Of a DNA stretch of 64,000 bases, positions 15,025 to 24,358 are shown piece after piece. The position numbers and the translations under genes were made by a program. The notes beneath the pieces were generated by a model, which was not told the origin of the DNA, made no database searches, and saw nothing but the letters and a program-made list of their open reading frames with translations. The stretch lies in the NCBI RefSeq assembly GCF_001485415.1, contig NZ_BCMQ01000001.1:1-64000 (forward strand), written 5' to 3'. The DNA is from Myroides odoratimimus (lineage in GTDB: Bacteria > Bacteroidota > Bacteroidia > Flavobacteriales > Flavobacteriaceae). How positions within the stretch are numbered: position 1 is the stretch's first letter; every line of letters begins with the position of its first letter.

Positions 15025-16653
15025 TTACTTATTACCAACCATTAATGTTGGCCCAGGGTATACAGCAGGATTAACTAATGGTATACTAGCCTTATAATGT
15101 TTATTAATAGATCTTAAAATCTCTGAAGCTATAAATGCATATCCTCTTCCATTTAAATGTACTCCATCTAATGAAAACATAACCGTATTTAAATTCCCCA
15201 TTCCTTGGAAATAATTAGCTGTATAGATTTGACCATCTTCTACTCTAAGTCCAGAAACTGCTTTATTTAAGATATCATTCATATCAGCTACAGCTAATCC
15301 TTTACTAGTAGCTGTTGCTTTAATAATACTATTAAATTGAACTGTAGCTTCTTTGATATTTGCTTGTTCTGTAGGGTTAAGTACAAAAGAATCACTGATA
15401 GGGAAACTAACTCCTTTTTTCAGCATAGCATCCATTGTAGGATTTCCCGTTGATTGAGGTAATGAAGCTCCAATCTGTGCCTTACTTGTTAACAGCATTA
15501 AGTCTTTTGCAGTAGCATGTCTAGCTTGTCCATAAGACATCGCGATAAACTTGATTTGCTCAGGTGTTAATTTTACAGGAAACAAACCTGCCCCTACTAC
15601 TTGTGTTACCCCTCCTTCTAATAAAGCAGACATATCTGCCAAAGTTTTATCTTGAATCAAAAGTGGGTTAGCTGAAGTTTTAGATATCAACTGAAGTCTA
15701 TCCCCTTGACCTCCTTTTGCTAAAATTTGCTTTAATAATCCTATTAGACTATTTAGTTGATCTATATTCCCTTCACCGATAAGTTTAGGAGATAATGGAT
15801 TATAAGGTACTGTAGTGAAAAATGGAATAGCGGTCACATCAGGAATAGTAGCTACTATACCTTTTGCACCTTCAGAAGTTAGTGTATTTGTAATTTGCTC
15901 GTATACTTGCTTAAACACTCCTGCATGAGTAATATCATTTGAACCATACATAGCAGGATTAGTTCCCCCTGCTTTATTTTGATCCACACCTTCTCCTCCT
16001 GAAGTAGCATATGCTAATACATCATTAGCTCCAATCCAGTTCGTAAAGAATGTCGGTTTTAGGCTCATCGCATCACCTAATACTGTCGCATTATCAGCTG
16101 TAGCCGTACGTACAAAGTATGGGTTAGCGGTAGCAGGAGTAGTTAATAACCCTGATGGATTACCATAACCAGGCGCTATTAAATGGAAAGTCTTAGCACC
16201 AGGTACACCAGCATTGTGATATGCTTTTTTCTGTTGCTTAGTTGCTTCTATAGTTACTGCTCTATCAATATTCTGAGGCCCTATAGCTTGTCCATCTGCT
16301 CCAGGCATCATATTAACAATCATTCTTGTTGGAAAGCCCGGATTCTCTTGCCCTGCAAATAATAAACCTCCGACATCATTCATATCATCTTCAAATAATG
16401 GTTGAGTAAACTCGCCACCACCTACTATTTTAAATTGGGTTGCTAATATATTTGGAAATGAGTTCTTCTGTCCTGATTTGAAAACAGTACCGTCCATAAA
16501 TCCAGCAGTAAGAGAGTTTCCAACAGCTACATACGAACTAAAGTCAGCTTCTCCTGCATAATATGTTCCTCCATCTATTTCATCTTTGATAGAAGGCTCA
16601 CATGATGCTAATAAAGCAATGGCAGGTAATAATAATAAATATCTTTTTTTCAT
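15025..16653 (-). CDS. SGNH/GDSL-type hydrolase lipoprotein
   Basis: 542 residues. A lipoprotein signal peptide ends at Cys18 (LLASC). Block I is AVGNSLTAG with probable nucleophile Ser47; Asn replaces the Asp of the classic GDSL motif. Block III is GANDVLAYA (Gly-x-Asn-Asp) and block V is DGVHLNGRG with Asp496 and His499. Between them is a long middle region with no motif I recognise. It is probably an outer-membrane-anchored esterase or lipase acting on lipid or acyl-sugar substrates. It lies 18 bp downstream of a FadL-like transporter gene in the same operon, suggesting joint handling of fatty acids or other hydrophobic compounds. Confidence 0.88.
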   Translation of the reverse strand: MKKRYLLLLPAIALLASCEPSIKDEIDGGTYYAGEADFSSYVAVGNSLTAGFMDGTVFKSGQKNSFPNILATQFKIVGGGEFTQPLFEDDMNDVGGLLFAGQENPGFPTRMIVNMMPGADGQAIGPQNIDRAVTIEATKQQKKAYHNAGVPGAKTFHLIAPGYGNPSGLLTTPATANPYFVRTATADNATVLGDAMSLKPTFFTNWIGANDVLAYATSGGEGVDQNKAGGTNPAMYGSNDITHAGVFKQVYEQITNTLTSEGAKGIVATIPDVTAIPFFTTVPYNPLSPKLIGEGNIDQLNSLIGLLKQILAKGGQGDRLQLISKTSANPLLIQDKTLADMSALLEGGVTQVVGAGLFPVKLTPEQIKFIAMSYGQARHATAKDLMLLTSKAQIGASLPQSTGNPTMDAMLKKGVSFPISDSFVLNPTEQANIKEATVQFNSIIKATATSKGLAVADMNDILNKAVSGLRVEDGQIYTANYFQGMGNLNTVMFSLDGVHLNGRGYAFIASEILRSINKHYKASIPLVNPAVYPGPTLMVGNK

Positions 16654-16671
16654 GATTTCTTTTTAATTAAA

Positions 16672-17925
16672 TTAAAAACTATAGCTCACACCAAGGCCTC
16701 CACTAATCACAGAAGACTTATAAGTTCCTCCAAAAGACACATTCTGACCATCTTCCATAAAATAATCATAAGAACTATTTGTATCACTAAAGTGTAAATA
16801 AGTCAATGACATATCGATTGCTATACCATTCTTAAACTTATAACTAAATCCTCCTGTATAAGCACGAGAATCATTACGTGGTGTTTCTGGAGCAAAGTAT
16901 CCCTCTTGTACAGGACTTTCGTCATAATACCAACCAGCTCTAAGTGTTAACTGATCATTCATTGTATACTGTAATCCTAAACGATATGTACTTGAATCTT
17001 TATAGTTACGTGGATTTACAGATGTTCCAATTGTAGGGTTATCCACAAATTCTATCTCTAATGCTTTATAGGCATTCCAGAATGTTCTATTATAATCAAA
17101 AGCAAATAACCACTTATTCCAAGTATAAGACGCTCCTACTGCCAATTCTGCTGGCAAAGGCATTTCTGCTTTAATTTTACCGTTTTTAAACAATCCTTGA
17201 CCATATCCTGGTACATCATAGAATTTTGACTTACCACTCTTTTCATCCATGACAATTTTAGAACGATAGTTTAATCCTAATCTTAGATGATCATCTACAT
17301 TCACCATATATCCAGCTGTCCATCCCCAAGCAGTAACGTTCTTAGCTTCTACTGTTACATTCGTTCTATTCCCTTGCTCATCAGTCATGCTACGAGACAA
17401 GTTTTTATTAAATGTCACTCCACCATTTACGAAAATAGGTCCTCCACCAAAACTGAAGTGTTTACTAACTTTAATAGCTACCGTTGGTTGAAAATAGATT
17501 GCTTTTAAATCAATATTATTAACTAAGTGTGAACCTTGCCAATCTTTATCCCATTCCACTTTACTACCATATGGCGAATAGATAGCTAGACCAACTGTCA
17601 TCCAATCAGTAGCCTTATAAGTACCGTATGCGTAGAATGGTGTTCCTGGATTACGAGTTTCATTCTCCCATCCATAAGTTTTATTCTGAAATTTAGTATC
17701 AGCGACTAAAACGCTAACACCTCCTGAAAAATTAAACTTATCTTCCAAATAAACAGATGCAGCAGGGTTAAAGAATAAAGATTCCGCACCACTACTTATG
17801 ACTGCTACTCCCGTATGTCCCATTGCAAGTTGTTTATTTCCTTGCATTGCAACTCTATATCCTCCAGCAAAGGCTGAAGTCGATATCAAAGTAAGTAGAG
17901 ACAGTGATAATATTTTTCTTATCAT
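16672..17925 (-). CDS. FadL/OmpP1-family outer membrane transporter
   Basis: 417 residues with a signal peptide cleaved near residue 20 (STSAFAGG). The mature N terminus YRVAMQGNKQLAMGHTGVA, then the segment ESLFFNPAA, is characteristic of FadL/TodX channels, which let hydrophobic compounds cross the outer membrane. Many alternating beta strands and a terminal aromatic residue (GVSYSF) fit a 14-strand barrel. It is first in an operon with the SGNH lipoprotein and has one of the best promoters in the window. Confidence 0.93.
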   Translation of the reverse strand: MIRKILSLSLLTLISTSAFAGGYRVAMQGNKQLAMGHTGVAVISSGAESLFFNPAASVYLEDKFNFSGGVSVLVADTKFQNKTYGWENETRNPGTPFYAYGTYKATDWMTVGLAIYSPYGSKVEWDKDWQGSHLVNNIDLKAIYFQPTVAIKVSKHFSFGGGPIFVNGGVTFNKNLSRSMTDEQGNRTNVTVEAKNVTAWGWTAGYMVNVDDHLRLGLNYRSKIVMDEKSGKSKFYDVPGYGQGLFKNGKIKAEMPLPAELAVGASYTWNKWLFAFDYNRTFWNAYKALEIEFVDNPTIGTSVNPRNYKDSSTYRLGLQYTMNDQLTLRAGWYYDESPVQEGYFAPETPRNDSRAYTGGFSYKFKNGIAIDMSLTYLHFSDTNSSYDYFMEDGQNVSFGGTYKSSVISGGLGVSYSF

Positions 17926-17955
17926 AATTAACTGTTATTTATAATTCGTTTATCT

Positions 17956-17986
17956 CAAATATATACAGTTCTATTAGTTTTACAAA
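17956..17986 (-). promoter_or_regulatory. Consensus promoter of the FadL-like gene
   Basis: The minus strand reads TTTG (17986-17983), a 19-bp spacer and TATATTTG (17963-17956), the exact Bacteroidota consensus. The ATG is 30 bp further on. Confidence 0.75.
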
Positions 17987-18189
17987 TATTTAAGCCTATT
18001 TTTAACATTCATATTTTTACTTTTTAATTATTATTAAAATATAACTCAAATAAACTCATTTTAATACAATACAATTAACAAATTAAAAGAATTATGCATG
18101 CATACATTAACAGCACATATATTTAAAAATCAACAACATCTTGCATTTTTATTAAACCACTGATTATCTAACAACAAAAACAGTCAATA

Positions 18190-18222
18190 AAAAAGAGATA
18201 TACACTCGGTATATCTCTTTTT
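18190..18222. terminator. Terminator of murI
   Basis: AAAAAGAGATATAC (18190-18203) and GTATATCTCTTTTT (18209-18222) pair perfectly over 14 bp. The murI stop is at 18247. Confidence 0.8.
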
Positions 18223-18246
18223 ACAATATTTCTTAATCTACATAGA

Positions 18247-19026
18247 CTAAAAACTTCTATATTCCACTATCCCATTACTAGGAACAAATGTTTTAAGAAT
18301 AGAGGTATCTGTATTACTAAAAAAGTAATTAGTTCCTTTACTTTCTCGTGTTGTAAGTAAGTCTAATTCTTCAAGTATTTTTTTCGTTTGTTTAGCAACT
18401 GCTTTACCAGAATCTATAATCTTTATTTCTTTAGGAATAATAGTTTCTATAATAGGAATTAGATAAGGATAATGTGTACAACCTAAAACTAGAGTATCTA
18501 TTCCTTTCTCTACCATTGGTTCTAAATAAGAACGAAGTAAATCCTTCATCTCTTGAGAATGAATTCCTCCATTTTCTATCAAATTAACTAGATTATAACC
18601 TATTTGCTCAATGATCTCTATATCAGGATACATCTTAACCTTAGAAGTAAAGAAGTCGCTTGTAATTGTTCCTTTAGTGGCCAATATACCTATTTTAGAA
18701 GTCTTCGTTAAGATAGTAGCTGGTTTTATAGCAGGCTCAATTCCTATAATAGGAATATGACATCTAGCTCTCATCTCGCTTATTGCATTGGTCGTTGCCG
18801 TATTACATGCTACTACTACAATCTTACAATTCAGAGAGACTAAATACTCAACATTTTTAAGAGATAAATCTATTATTTCTTGTTTTGTTTTGATTCCATA
18901 AGGAGCATAAAGCTGATCACCTATAAAGATGGTGTCTTCGTTTGGCATTAAGAGATTAATCTCTTGCCAGATAGTTGTTCCTCCTATTCCAGAGTCAAAT
19001 AAACCTATAGGGTTGTTCTTAGTCAT
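18247..19026 (-). CDS. murI: Glutamate racemase
   Basis: 259 residues from ATG 19026. It converts L- to D-glutamate for peptidoglycan. Motifs: IGLFDSGIGG at the N terminus (Asp11, Ser12), catalytic Cys74 in VVACNTAT and catalytic Cys183 in LGCTHYPYL. An in-frame TTG two codons upstream lies inside the -7 box, so the ATG is preferred. It sits just beyond the terminator of the first ompH gene and has its own promoter. Confidence 0.96.
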   Translation of the reverse strand: MTKNNPIGLFDSGIGGTTIWQEINLLMPNEDTIFIGDQLYAPYGIKTKQEIIDLSLKNVEYLVSLNCKIVVVACNTATTNAISEMRARCHIPIIGIEPAIKPATILTKTSKIGILATKGTITSDFFTSKVKMYPDIEIIEQIGYNLVNLIENGGIHSQEMKDLLRSYLEPMVEKGIDTLVLGCTHYPYLIPIIETIIPKEIKIIDSGKAVAKQTKKILEELDLLTTRESKGTNYFFSNTDTSILKTFVPSNGIVEYRSF

Positions 19027-19029
19027 ATA

Positions 19030-19058
19030 CAAATATAAAAAAAACCACTCTTTAACAA
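19030..19058 (-). promoter_or_regulatory. murI promoter, nearly abutting the start codon
   Basis: The minus strand reads CTTG with TTG at 19058-19056, an 18-bp spacer and TATATTTG (19037-19030). Only 3 nt separate the -7 box from the ATG, so transcription should start at or very near the start codon. The -33 element lies in the loop region of the preceding terminator hairpin. Confidence 0.6.
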
Positions 19059-19068
19059 GAGCGGTTTT
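19041..19068 (-). terminator. Terminator of the ompH gene
   Basis: AAAACCGCTCTT and AAGAGTGGTTTT pair on the minus strand with one G-U pair, followed by a run of T that merges into the murI -7 box. Confidence 0.75.
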
Positions 19069-19095
19069 GATTATGATTATCTAGTTAAACTAAAA

Positions 19096-19611
19096 TTAAT
19101 TAGCTCCTAATTCTTTTTTTACATCAGCTAAAAGGTCTGCACCTCCAGCTAATAAAACTCCAGAACCATTAGAAGAATCTAATACATAGTCAAATCCTTT
19201 AGATTTTCCTACTTTCTGAATAGCTGCCAAAGCTTTTTCTACGATAGGTTGAGTTAACTCTAATTCTTTCTTACCGTAATCTTGTTGAGCTGTTGTTTGG
19301 AATTGTTGAATTCTTTGTTGTAATTCATCGATTTCTTTAGCTCTTTCTTCATTTTTAGCATCTCCTGCAGTAGCAGCTTCTGCTTGGTATTGTTGAATCT
19401 TAGTTTGGTAAGTAGACATCATTGTAGAAATTTCTTTCTCGTATCCCTCACCTATTTTCTTTAATTCAGCATTAGCATTTTTCATCGCTGGTAATTCTGT
19501 CATTAAAGCTCTTACGTCGATATGTGCTACTTTAGATTGAGCCATTACCGCTGTAGTACTAACTCCGAAAAACATTGTAGCTGCAATTAATAAAGATTTC
19601 ATTTTTCTCAT
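19096..19611 (-). CDS. OmpH/Skp-family periplasmic chaperone
   Basis: 171 residues, usual Skp length. A signal peptide is cleaved after Ala-Met-Ala (about residue 24), followed by KVAHIDVRALMTELPAMK, a Gln/Glu/Ala-rich coiled coil (about 45-120) and the conserved end KGFDYVLDSSNGSGVLLAGG. Skp trimers hold unfolded outer membrane proteins for BamA, which is encoded two genes upstream. A longer paralogue lies between. Confidence 0.93.
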   Translation of the reverse strand: MRKMKSLLIAATMFFGVSTTAVMAQSKVAHIDVRALMTELPAMKNANAELKKIGEGYEKEISTMMSTYQTKIQQYQAEAATAGDAKNEERAKEIDELQQRIQQFQTTAQQDYGKKELELTQPIVEKALAAIQKVGKSKGFDYVLDSSNGSGVLLAGGADLLADVKKELGAN

Positions 19612-19646
19612 CTTTCTCGATTTTTGATTTATATTTTATTGTTATT

Positions 19647-20906
19647 CTACTTTTTATTAGCTTCTTCAGCTTTCTTTCTCGCTTCTTCTTGCTTTTGCAA
19701 GATTAATAACTTTCGGTCCTCTTGTTCCTTTAAGATACGCTGTCTTCGCTCTTCTTGCTTACGTAGAGACTCATCTATTAACTCTTGTCTCCTTTTCAAC
19801 GCCTCTTCCTGCTTACGCTTTTGCTCTGCTTCTCTTTTTTCTTGAGCTATTCTACGTTCTTCTTGTAATTTCTCGATATCCACAGAAGATTTTTTCGACT
19901 GTTGATCTAAAGCTTGTTGTTTTCTTCTCTCTAACTCCTCTTGTATCAGTCTATCTCTTTCTGCTTTACGTCTATCTGACTCAGCTTGTTGCTCCTCCAT
20001 CATTTTTAGACGCTCTTGAGTTACCTGCTCTCTGTTCTTCTCATTTTGAAGACGTTTATCCTCTGCTTGCTGTTGACGCTCTTGAATCAACTTCTTCTGA
20101 GCTTCGATCTTATCCGCTTTTTCTTGTTTCAGCTTCTCTTGCTTCTCTATCTGCTGTTTGATTTGTTCCTCTTTTCTTCTCTTAAGTTCTTGCTCTTTCT
20201 GATAGTTAACATCGTTTGCTAGCTCTTCTTTTCTCTTCTTCTCTTCAATTCGCATGATACGTTCAGCTTCTTCTTTACGTCTCTGTTGCTCTTCACGTCT
20301 ACTCTGCCTTAGAGACATTGCATCCTCTTTCTGTTCTTCTTCTTCGACAGCTTGTGCTTCTGATTTAGTCATACCTTGCTTTCTACGGGCAGTAGCTAGT
20401 CTACGTAAAACTAAGTCGCTAATATCGTGTTTTTTTGTAGCAATCACCATAGTAGCTTCAGAATTTTTATCTAAAACGTAATCAAATTTACGAGCTTCAG
20501 CAATATCTTCCACTACAGCAAAAACTTGATCTTGTATTGGCTTAGCCAACATGATTTTCTGTGTTATCAAATCACCTGACGTTCCAAATCTTTTTTGTTG
20601 ATATTGAAAAAGTTCTTCCTCTAATATTGATATCTCTTCTTCTTTCTCTTCTATCAAATCTCTAGTTAGAAGAATTCGCTCAGCAGCTAAGTTATCTTTT
20701 AGCTTTTTGATTTCAGCCTTCTTTTTATCAACATCACCTTTCCACGTATTCGCTCTTTCATCTAACTGGGTAGTAGCCTGTAGATACTCAGGTGTCTGAC
20801 TTAAGATATACTCCATATCAATGTAGGCTACACGAGCACTACCACCTTGAGCCACTACCGATACTAATCCAAAAATACTAAATAATAAAGTTAAATACGT
20901 TTTCAT
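19647..20906 (-). CDS. OmpH-family protein with long charged C-terminal helix
   Basis: 419 residues, more than twice the usual Skp length. A signal peptide (to about residue 19) and an OmpH domain (about 24-165, ending with FDYVLDKNSEATMVIAT) are followed by about 225 residues made almost wholly of Glu, Lys, Arg and Gln without Pro or Gly. Such a stretch is expected to form a long single helix or coiled coil. It lies 32 bp after bamA and 35 bp before the normal-length ompH, in one operon. The role is probably in outer membrane protein delivery; the purpose of the extension is unknown. Confidence 0.88.
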   Translation of the reverse strand: MKTYLTLLFSIFGLVSVVAQGGSARVAYIDMEYILSQTPEYLQATTQLDERANTWKGDVDKKKAEIKKLKDNLAAERILLTRDLIEEKEEEISILEEELFQYQQKRFGTSGDLITQKIMLAKPIQDQVFAVVEDIAEARKFDYVLDKNSEATMVIATKKHDISDLVLRRLATARRKQGMTKSEAQAVEEEEQKEDAMSLRQSRREEQQRRKEEAERIMRIEEKKRKEELANDVNYQKEQELKRRKEEQIKQQIEKQEKLKQEKADKIEAQKKLIQERQQQAEDKRLQNEKNREQVTQERLKMMEEQQAESDRRKAERDRLIQEELERRKQQALDQQSKKSSVDIEKLQEERRIAQEKREAEQKRKQEEALKRRQELIDESLRKQEERRQRILKEQEDRKLLILQKQEEARKKAEEANKK

Positions 20907-20938
20907 TCTAAATCAAGTTTTATGATGTAACTAGTACA

Positions 20939-23605
20939 TTAAAACGATTGCCCAAGAATAAAGTGTGTTTGGAATCCACTCTTCTGAGTAGTACCTGGTA
21001 CAGAATCGAATCCGTATCCAAAGTCAATACCTAACAATCCGAACATTGGCATGAACACACGAACACCAAAACCAGCAGAACGTTTTAATTCAAACGGACT
21101 ATAGTCTTTAAACGATGCAAATGAGTTCCCTGCTTCTGCGAAAGTCAACACATAAACTGATGCACTTGGCTTTAATGTAATAGGGTAACGTAATTCTAAC
21201 GAAAATTTATTATAAATAGTACCTCCGATTTGTTCTCCTCTATCATTATATGGAGTTAATGTCTGATTTTGGTATCCTCTTAACTGAATTACCTCACGAC
21301 CATCTAATGAATAATTTGCTAGTCCGTCACCACCTACATAGAATCTTTCAAACGGAACTACTCCTCTATTATTGTTATAAGCTCCCATATATCCAAATTC
21401 TCCTAGTGCACGAACTACTAATTTATCATAGATAGTTGTATACCAATCTCCTTTGAATTTTAATTTATAGTATTCTAACCAATTAAATTTCTTTTGGTCT
21501 ACTTTAGCCACATCTGCTGTAGCATCTTCCCAATTATTAACTGGTCTATAGCTAGAATCTAAATAAGTTCCTACAGGGATAGTCGCTCCAGTTACTGGAT
21601 CTATCGCTCCTGCTTTTGCTCTTAATTTATATTCTTGTTGATCACCAAGATTTTTATAATCCACATTGTTAAACAACGAATATGGAGCAGTAAACTTACC
21701 ACTAACACTAAAGAATGAACCAAACGTTGGGAAAATCGGGTCATTACCACGATTATCACGTCTTAATTCAATCTGATAAGCTAAGTTACGAGAGTCTCCA
21801 TCTCCGAATGTAAATAATCCTGTATTATAATTTTTCATATTATAATATTGAAAACTCAAAGTATGAGATAATACAAAGTTATCATCTGGCACACTTAATT
21901 GTTTAGCAATACCAAATTGCAATGTTGTAATATCAAATCCTCTACTTCTATCTGTACGACGATTCACATAATCATAAAGATTCTGTGTACTATATGCTAC
22001 TGTACCAAAGAAGTTAATAGGCTTACGTCCTCCGAACCATGGCTCAGAGAAACTTATACTATAGGTTTGATAGTAAGTACTTCCTTGTAGACGTAGTGAT
22101 AAAGATTGTCCATCTCCCATTGGGAAAGGCTTATAAGACTTCTTATTAAATATATTTCTCAACGAGAAGTTATTAAATGATAGTCCTAATGTACCGATGA
22201 ATCCTCCACCACCGTATCCTCCTTGTAACTCAACCTGGCTTGATCCTTTTTCAGTTACTTGCCAATCGATATCAACTGTTCCAGAGTTTGGATCAGCATT
22301 TTTCACATCTGGAATAATAGCTTGTGCATCAAAAATATTTAATCCTCCTAATCGTCGGATTGTTTCCATCACTAAAGATTTACTCCATATCTCCCCTGGA
22401 CGAGTTCTTATATCTCTATGAACTACGTGGTCATGTGTATTATCATTACCAGAAACAGTAATATTATTAAACCTTGCGATAGGTCCTTCCACAATTCTTA
22501 CCTCGAAATCGATTGTATCATTAGCTGTTCTAACCTCAACTGGGTTTACGTTAGAGAATAAATATCCATTATTCTGATACACATTTGATATATAATACCC
22601 ATCAGGATCAGTCTTATCATCTATACGTTTATCCAGTAAGACTCCGTTATAAACATCTCCTTTTTCGATACCCAATACCTGTTTTAATTGGCTATTTGTA
22701 TAAACAGTATTACCAATAAAACGAATATCACCGAAGTAATACTTATTCCCCTCAGTAACATCAATATTTATACTTATTCTATTGGTTTCAGGATTATAAC
22801 TTGTTGTATCAGCAATTATACGAGCATCTCTATAACCATTCTCTTTATATTTACTAACAAGCTTATCTAAATCCTCTTCATATTTAGCTTTGATAAACTT
22901 AGAAGGTTTGAAAATGCGCAATGGATTGAAAGGACTACGTTGCTTAGTCTCCTTCATTGCTTTTTTCAATTTCTTATCACTTAATTGCGTATTACCACTA
23001 AAAGCTATCTCTTCTATACGAACTTTCTTCCCCTTATCTATTCCAACTAATAGTTCTACTGTTCGGCCTGTCGAGTCAGCTGGAATAGTATTTAACGTTA
23101 CTTTTGTATTATAATAACCATCTTTCTTATACTTATTTAGTAAGAAATACTTAGTAGTAGACAGAAAGTTATCATTAACAATTTTACCCCTATTCAGTTT
23201 TGCTTCTTTGATAAGAGCTTCAGACTTTGCCTTTTTAAAACCTTTAATCTTTACACTTTTTAAACGAGGCAGCTCATTTAAAGTTAGTTCTAGATTAATA
23301 GTGTCATTTACAACAGATGTTTCGTAGAAGTTAATATCAGTAAATGAACCAACCTTCCATAACTTTGTAAGAGCATGCGAAAGCTCTTCTCCAGGCACAG
23401 CTATTTTTTGGCCTTTAGAAAGCCCTGTAAAAGTAACTATCGTTTGTGGGTTTAAGCTATATTTTCCTGTCACTGTTATATCTCCTAAGGTATAGATTTT
23501 AGGAGCTTCAAAAGAAGGGGCTTTTATACTGTCCTGTGCATGCACATGAGAGTATACTAGACCAGCAATAAACAGTGCAAAAAGAGATGTACCTTTTTGA
23601 AACAT
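20939..23605 (-). CDS. bamA: Outer membrane assembly protein BamA
   Basis: 888 residues. A signal peptide ends near residue 23 (VHAQDS), then several POTRA domains (about 40-460; for example VKIKGFKKAKSEALIKEAKL and IAFSGNTQLSDKKLKKAMKE) and a C-terminal barrel (about 470-888). The barrel includes GGYGGGGFIGTLGLSFNNFS and the family motif VRVFMPMFGLLGIDFGYGFD, and the protein ends in Phe (ILGQSF). It is the core of the machine that inserts beta-barrel proteins, including the SprA and FadL-like proteins of this window. Order uppS-bamA-ompH-ompH is typical of Bacteroidota. Confidence 0.96.
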   Translation of the reverse strand: MFQKGTSLFALFIAGLVYSHVHAQDSIKAPSFEAPKIYTLGDITVTGKYSLNPQTIVTFTGLSKGQKIAVPGEELSHALTKLWKVGSFTDINFYETSVVNDTINLELTLNELPRLKSVKIKGFKKAKSEALIKEAKLNRGKIVNDNFLSTTKYFLLNKYKKDGYYNTKVTLNTIPADSTGRTVELLVGIDKGKKVRIEEIAFSGNTQLSDKKLKKAMKETKQRSPFNPLRIFKPSKFIKAKYEEDLDKLVSKYKENGYRDARIIADTTSYNPETNRISINIDVTEGNKYYFGDIRFIGNTVYTNSQLKQVLGIEKGDVYNGVLLDKRIDDKTDPDGYYISNVYQNNGYLFSNVNPVEVRTANDTIDFEVRIVEGPIARFNNITVSGNDNTHDHVVHRDIRTRPGEIWSKSLVMETIRRLGGLNIFDAQAIIPDVKNADPNSGTVDIDWQVTEKGSSQVELQGGYGGGGFIGTLGLSFNNFSLRNIFNKKSYKPFPMGDGQSLSLRLQGSTYYQTYSISFSEPWFGGRKPINFFGTVAYSTQNLYDYVNRRTDRSRGFDITTLQFGIAKQLSVPDDNFVLSHTLSFQYYNMKNYNTGLFTFGDGDSRNLAYQIELRRDNRGNDPIFPTFGSFFSVSGKFTAPYSLFNNVDYKNLGDQQEYKLRAKAGAIDPVTGATIPVGTYLDSSYRPVNNWEDATADVAKVDQKKFNWLEYYKLKFKGDWYTTIYDKLVVRALGEFGYMGAYNNNRGVVPFERFYVGGDGLANYSLDGREVIQLRGYQNQTLTPYNDRGEQIGGTIYNKFSLELRYPITLKPSASVYVLTFAEAGNSFASFKDYSPFELKRSAGFGVRVFMPMFGLLGIDFGYGFDSVPGTTQKSGFQTHFILGQSF

Positions 23606-23617
23606 TAGATTCGTTTT

Positions 23618-24358
23618 TTATTTTATTTGTTCACTTGTTTTTCCAAACCTTCTTTCTCTATTCTGATAAGTAAGAAGGGCTTTATAAAGTTCCTCTTCCG
23701 TAAAGTCCGGCCAGAGTACCTCTGTAAAATAAAGCTCAGAATAAGCGATTTGCCATAACAAAAAGTTACTTATTCGTTGCTCTCCACTTGTTCTAACTAA
23801 TAGGTCAACATCAGGTAGATCACTCGTGTAAAGATGATTATTTATAACTGATTCATCTATATCAGCCTCCGAAATTAAGTTATTTTTAACTTTAAATGAA
23901 ATTTCTTTTACAGCTTTTATTAGTTCAGCTCTAGAACCATAGCTCAACGCTAATGTTAAAGTCATTTGAGTATTGTCTTTAGTCTGATCCAATACGTCTC
24001 TTAATTGAGCTTGTACTTTTTCTGGCAATAAAGATAAATCACCAATAGCATTAAGTTTAATATTATTTTTCGTAAAAGTAGGGAGTTCCTTTTTTAGTGA
24101 CTTCACTAATAATTTCATTAACATATCTACTTCCAATTTGGGACGATTCCAATTCTCAGTAGAAAACGCATATAAAGTTAAATGCTTAATTCCTAACGTA
24201 ACGCATGTGCTAATAGTAGTACGCACGGACTTAACACCATTCTCATGGCCTAGCGTTCTTAGAAATCCTTTTTGTTTTGCCCATCTACCGTTACCATCCA
24301 TAATGATGGCTAAGTGATTAGGTAAGTTGTCTGTGTTAATCTGTTCTTTCAAATTCAT
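23618..24358 (-). CDS. uppS: Undecaprenyl diphosphate synthase (isoprenyl transferase)
   Basis: 246 residues. It makes the C55 lipid carrier for peptidoglycan and surface polysaccharides from farnesyl and isopentenyl diphosphates. Signatures: IIMDGNGRWAK (catalytic Asp21), YAFSTENWNRP and SGEQRISNFLLWQIAYSELY. It follows the DUF6089-like gene with no gap and precedes bamA by 12 bp, so it shares their transcript. Confidence 0.97.
   Translation of the reverse strand: MNLKEQINTDNLPNHLAIIMDGNGRWAKQKGFLRTLGHENGVKSVRTTISTCVTLGIKHLTLYAFSTENWNRPKLEVDMLMKLLVKSLKKELPTFTKNNIKLNAIGDLSLLPEKVQAQLRDVLDQTKDNTQMTLTLALSYGSRAELIKAVKEISFKVKNNLISEADIDESVINNHLYTSDLPDVDLLVRTSGEQRISNFLLWQIAYSELYFTEVLWPDFTEEELYKALLTYQNRERRFGKTSEQIK

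Larger units (their letters stand above)
17926..18246. other. Intergenic region fadL-like gene / murI
   Basis: About 320 bp holding the promoter of the FadL-like gene on one side and the murI terminator on the other. The AT-rich part between (about 17990-18185) shows no gene or repeat. Confidence 0.6.

Noticed and set aside
15025..16653. Loss of the GDSL motif as a sign of an inactive hydrolase
   Set aside because: Only Asp to Asn (GNSL); Ser47, the GxND block and the Asp/His pair are all present.
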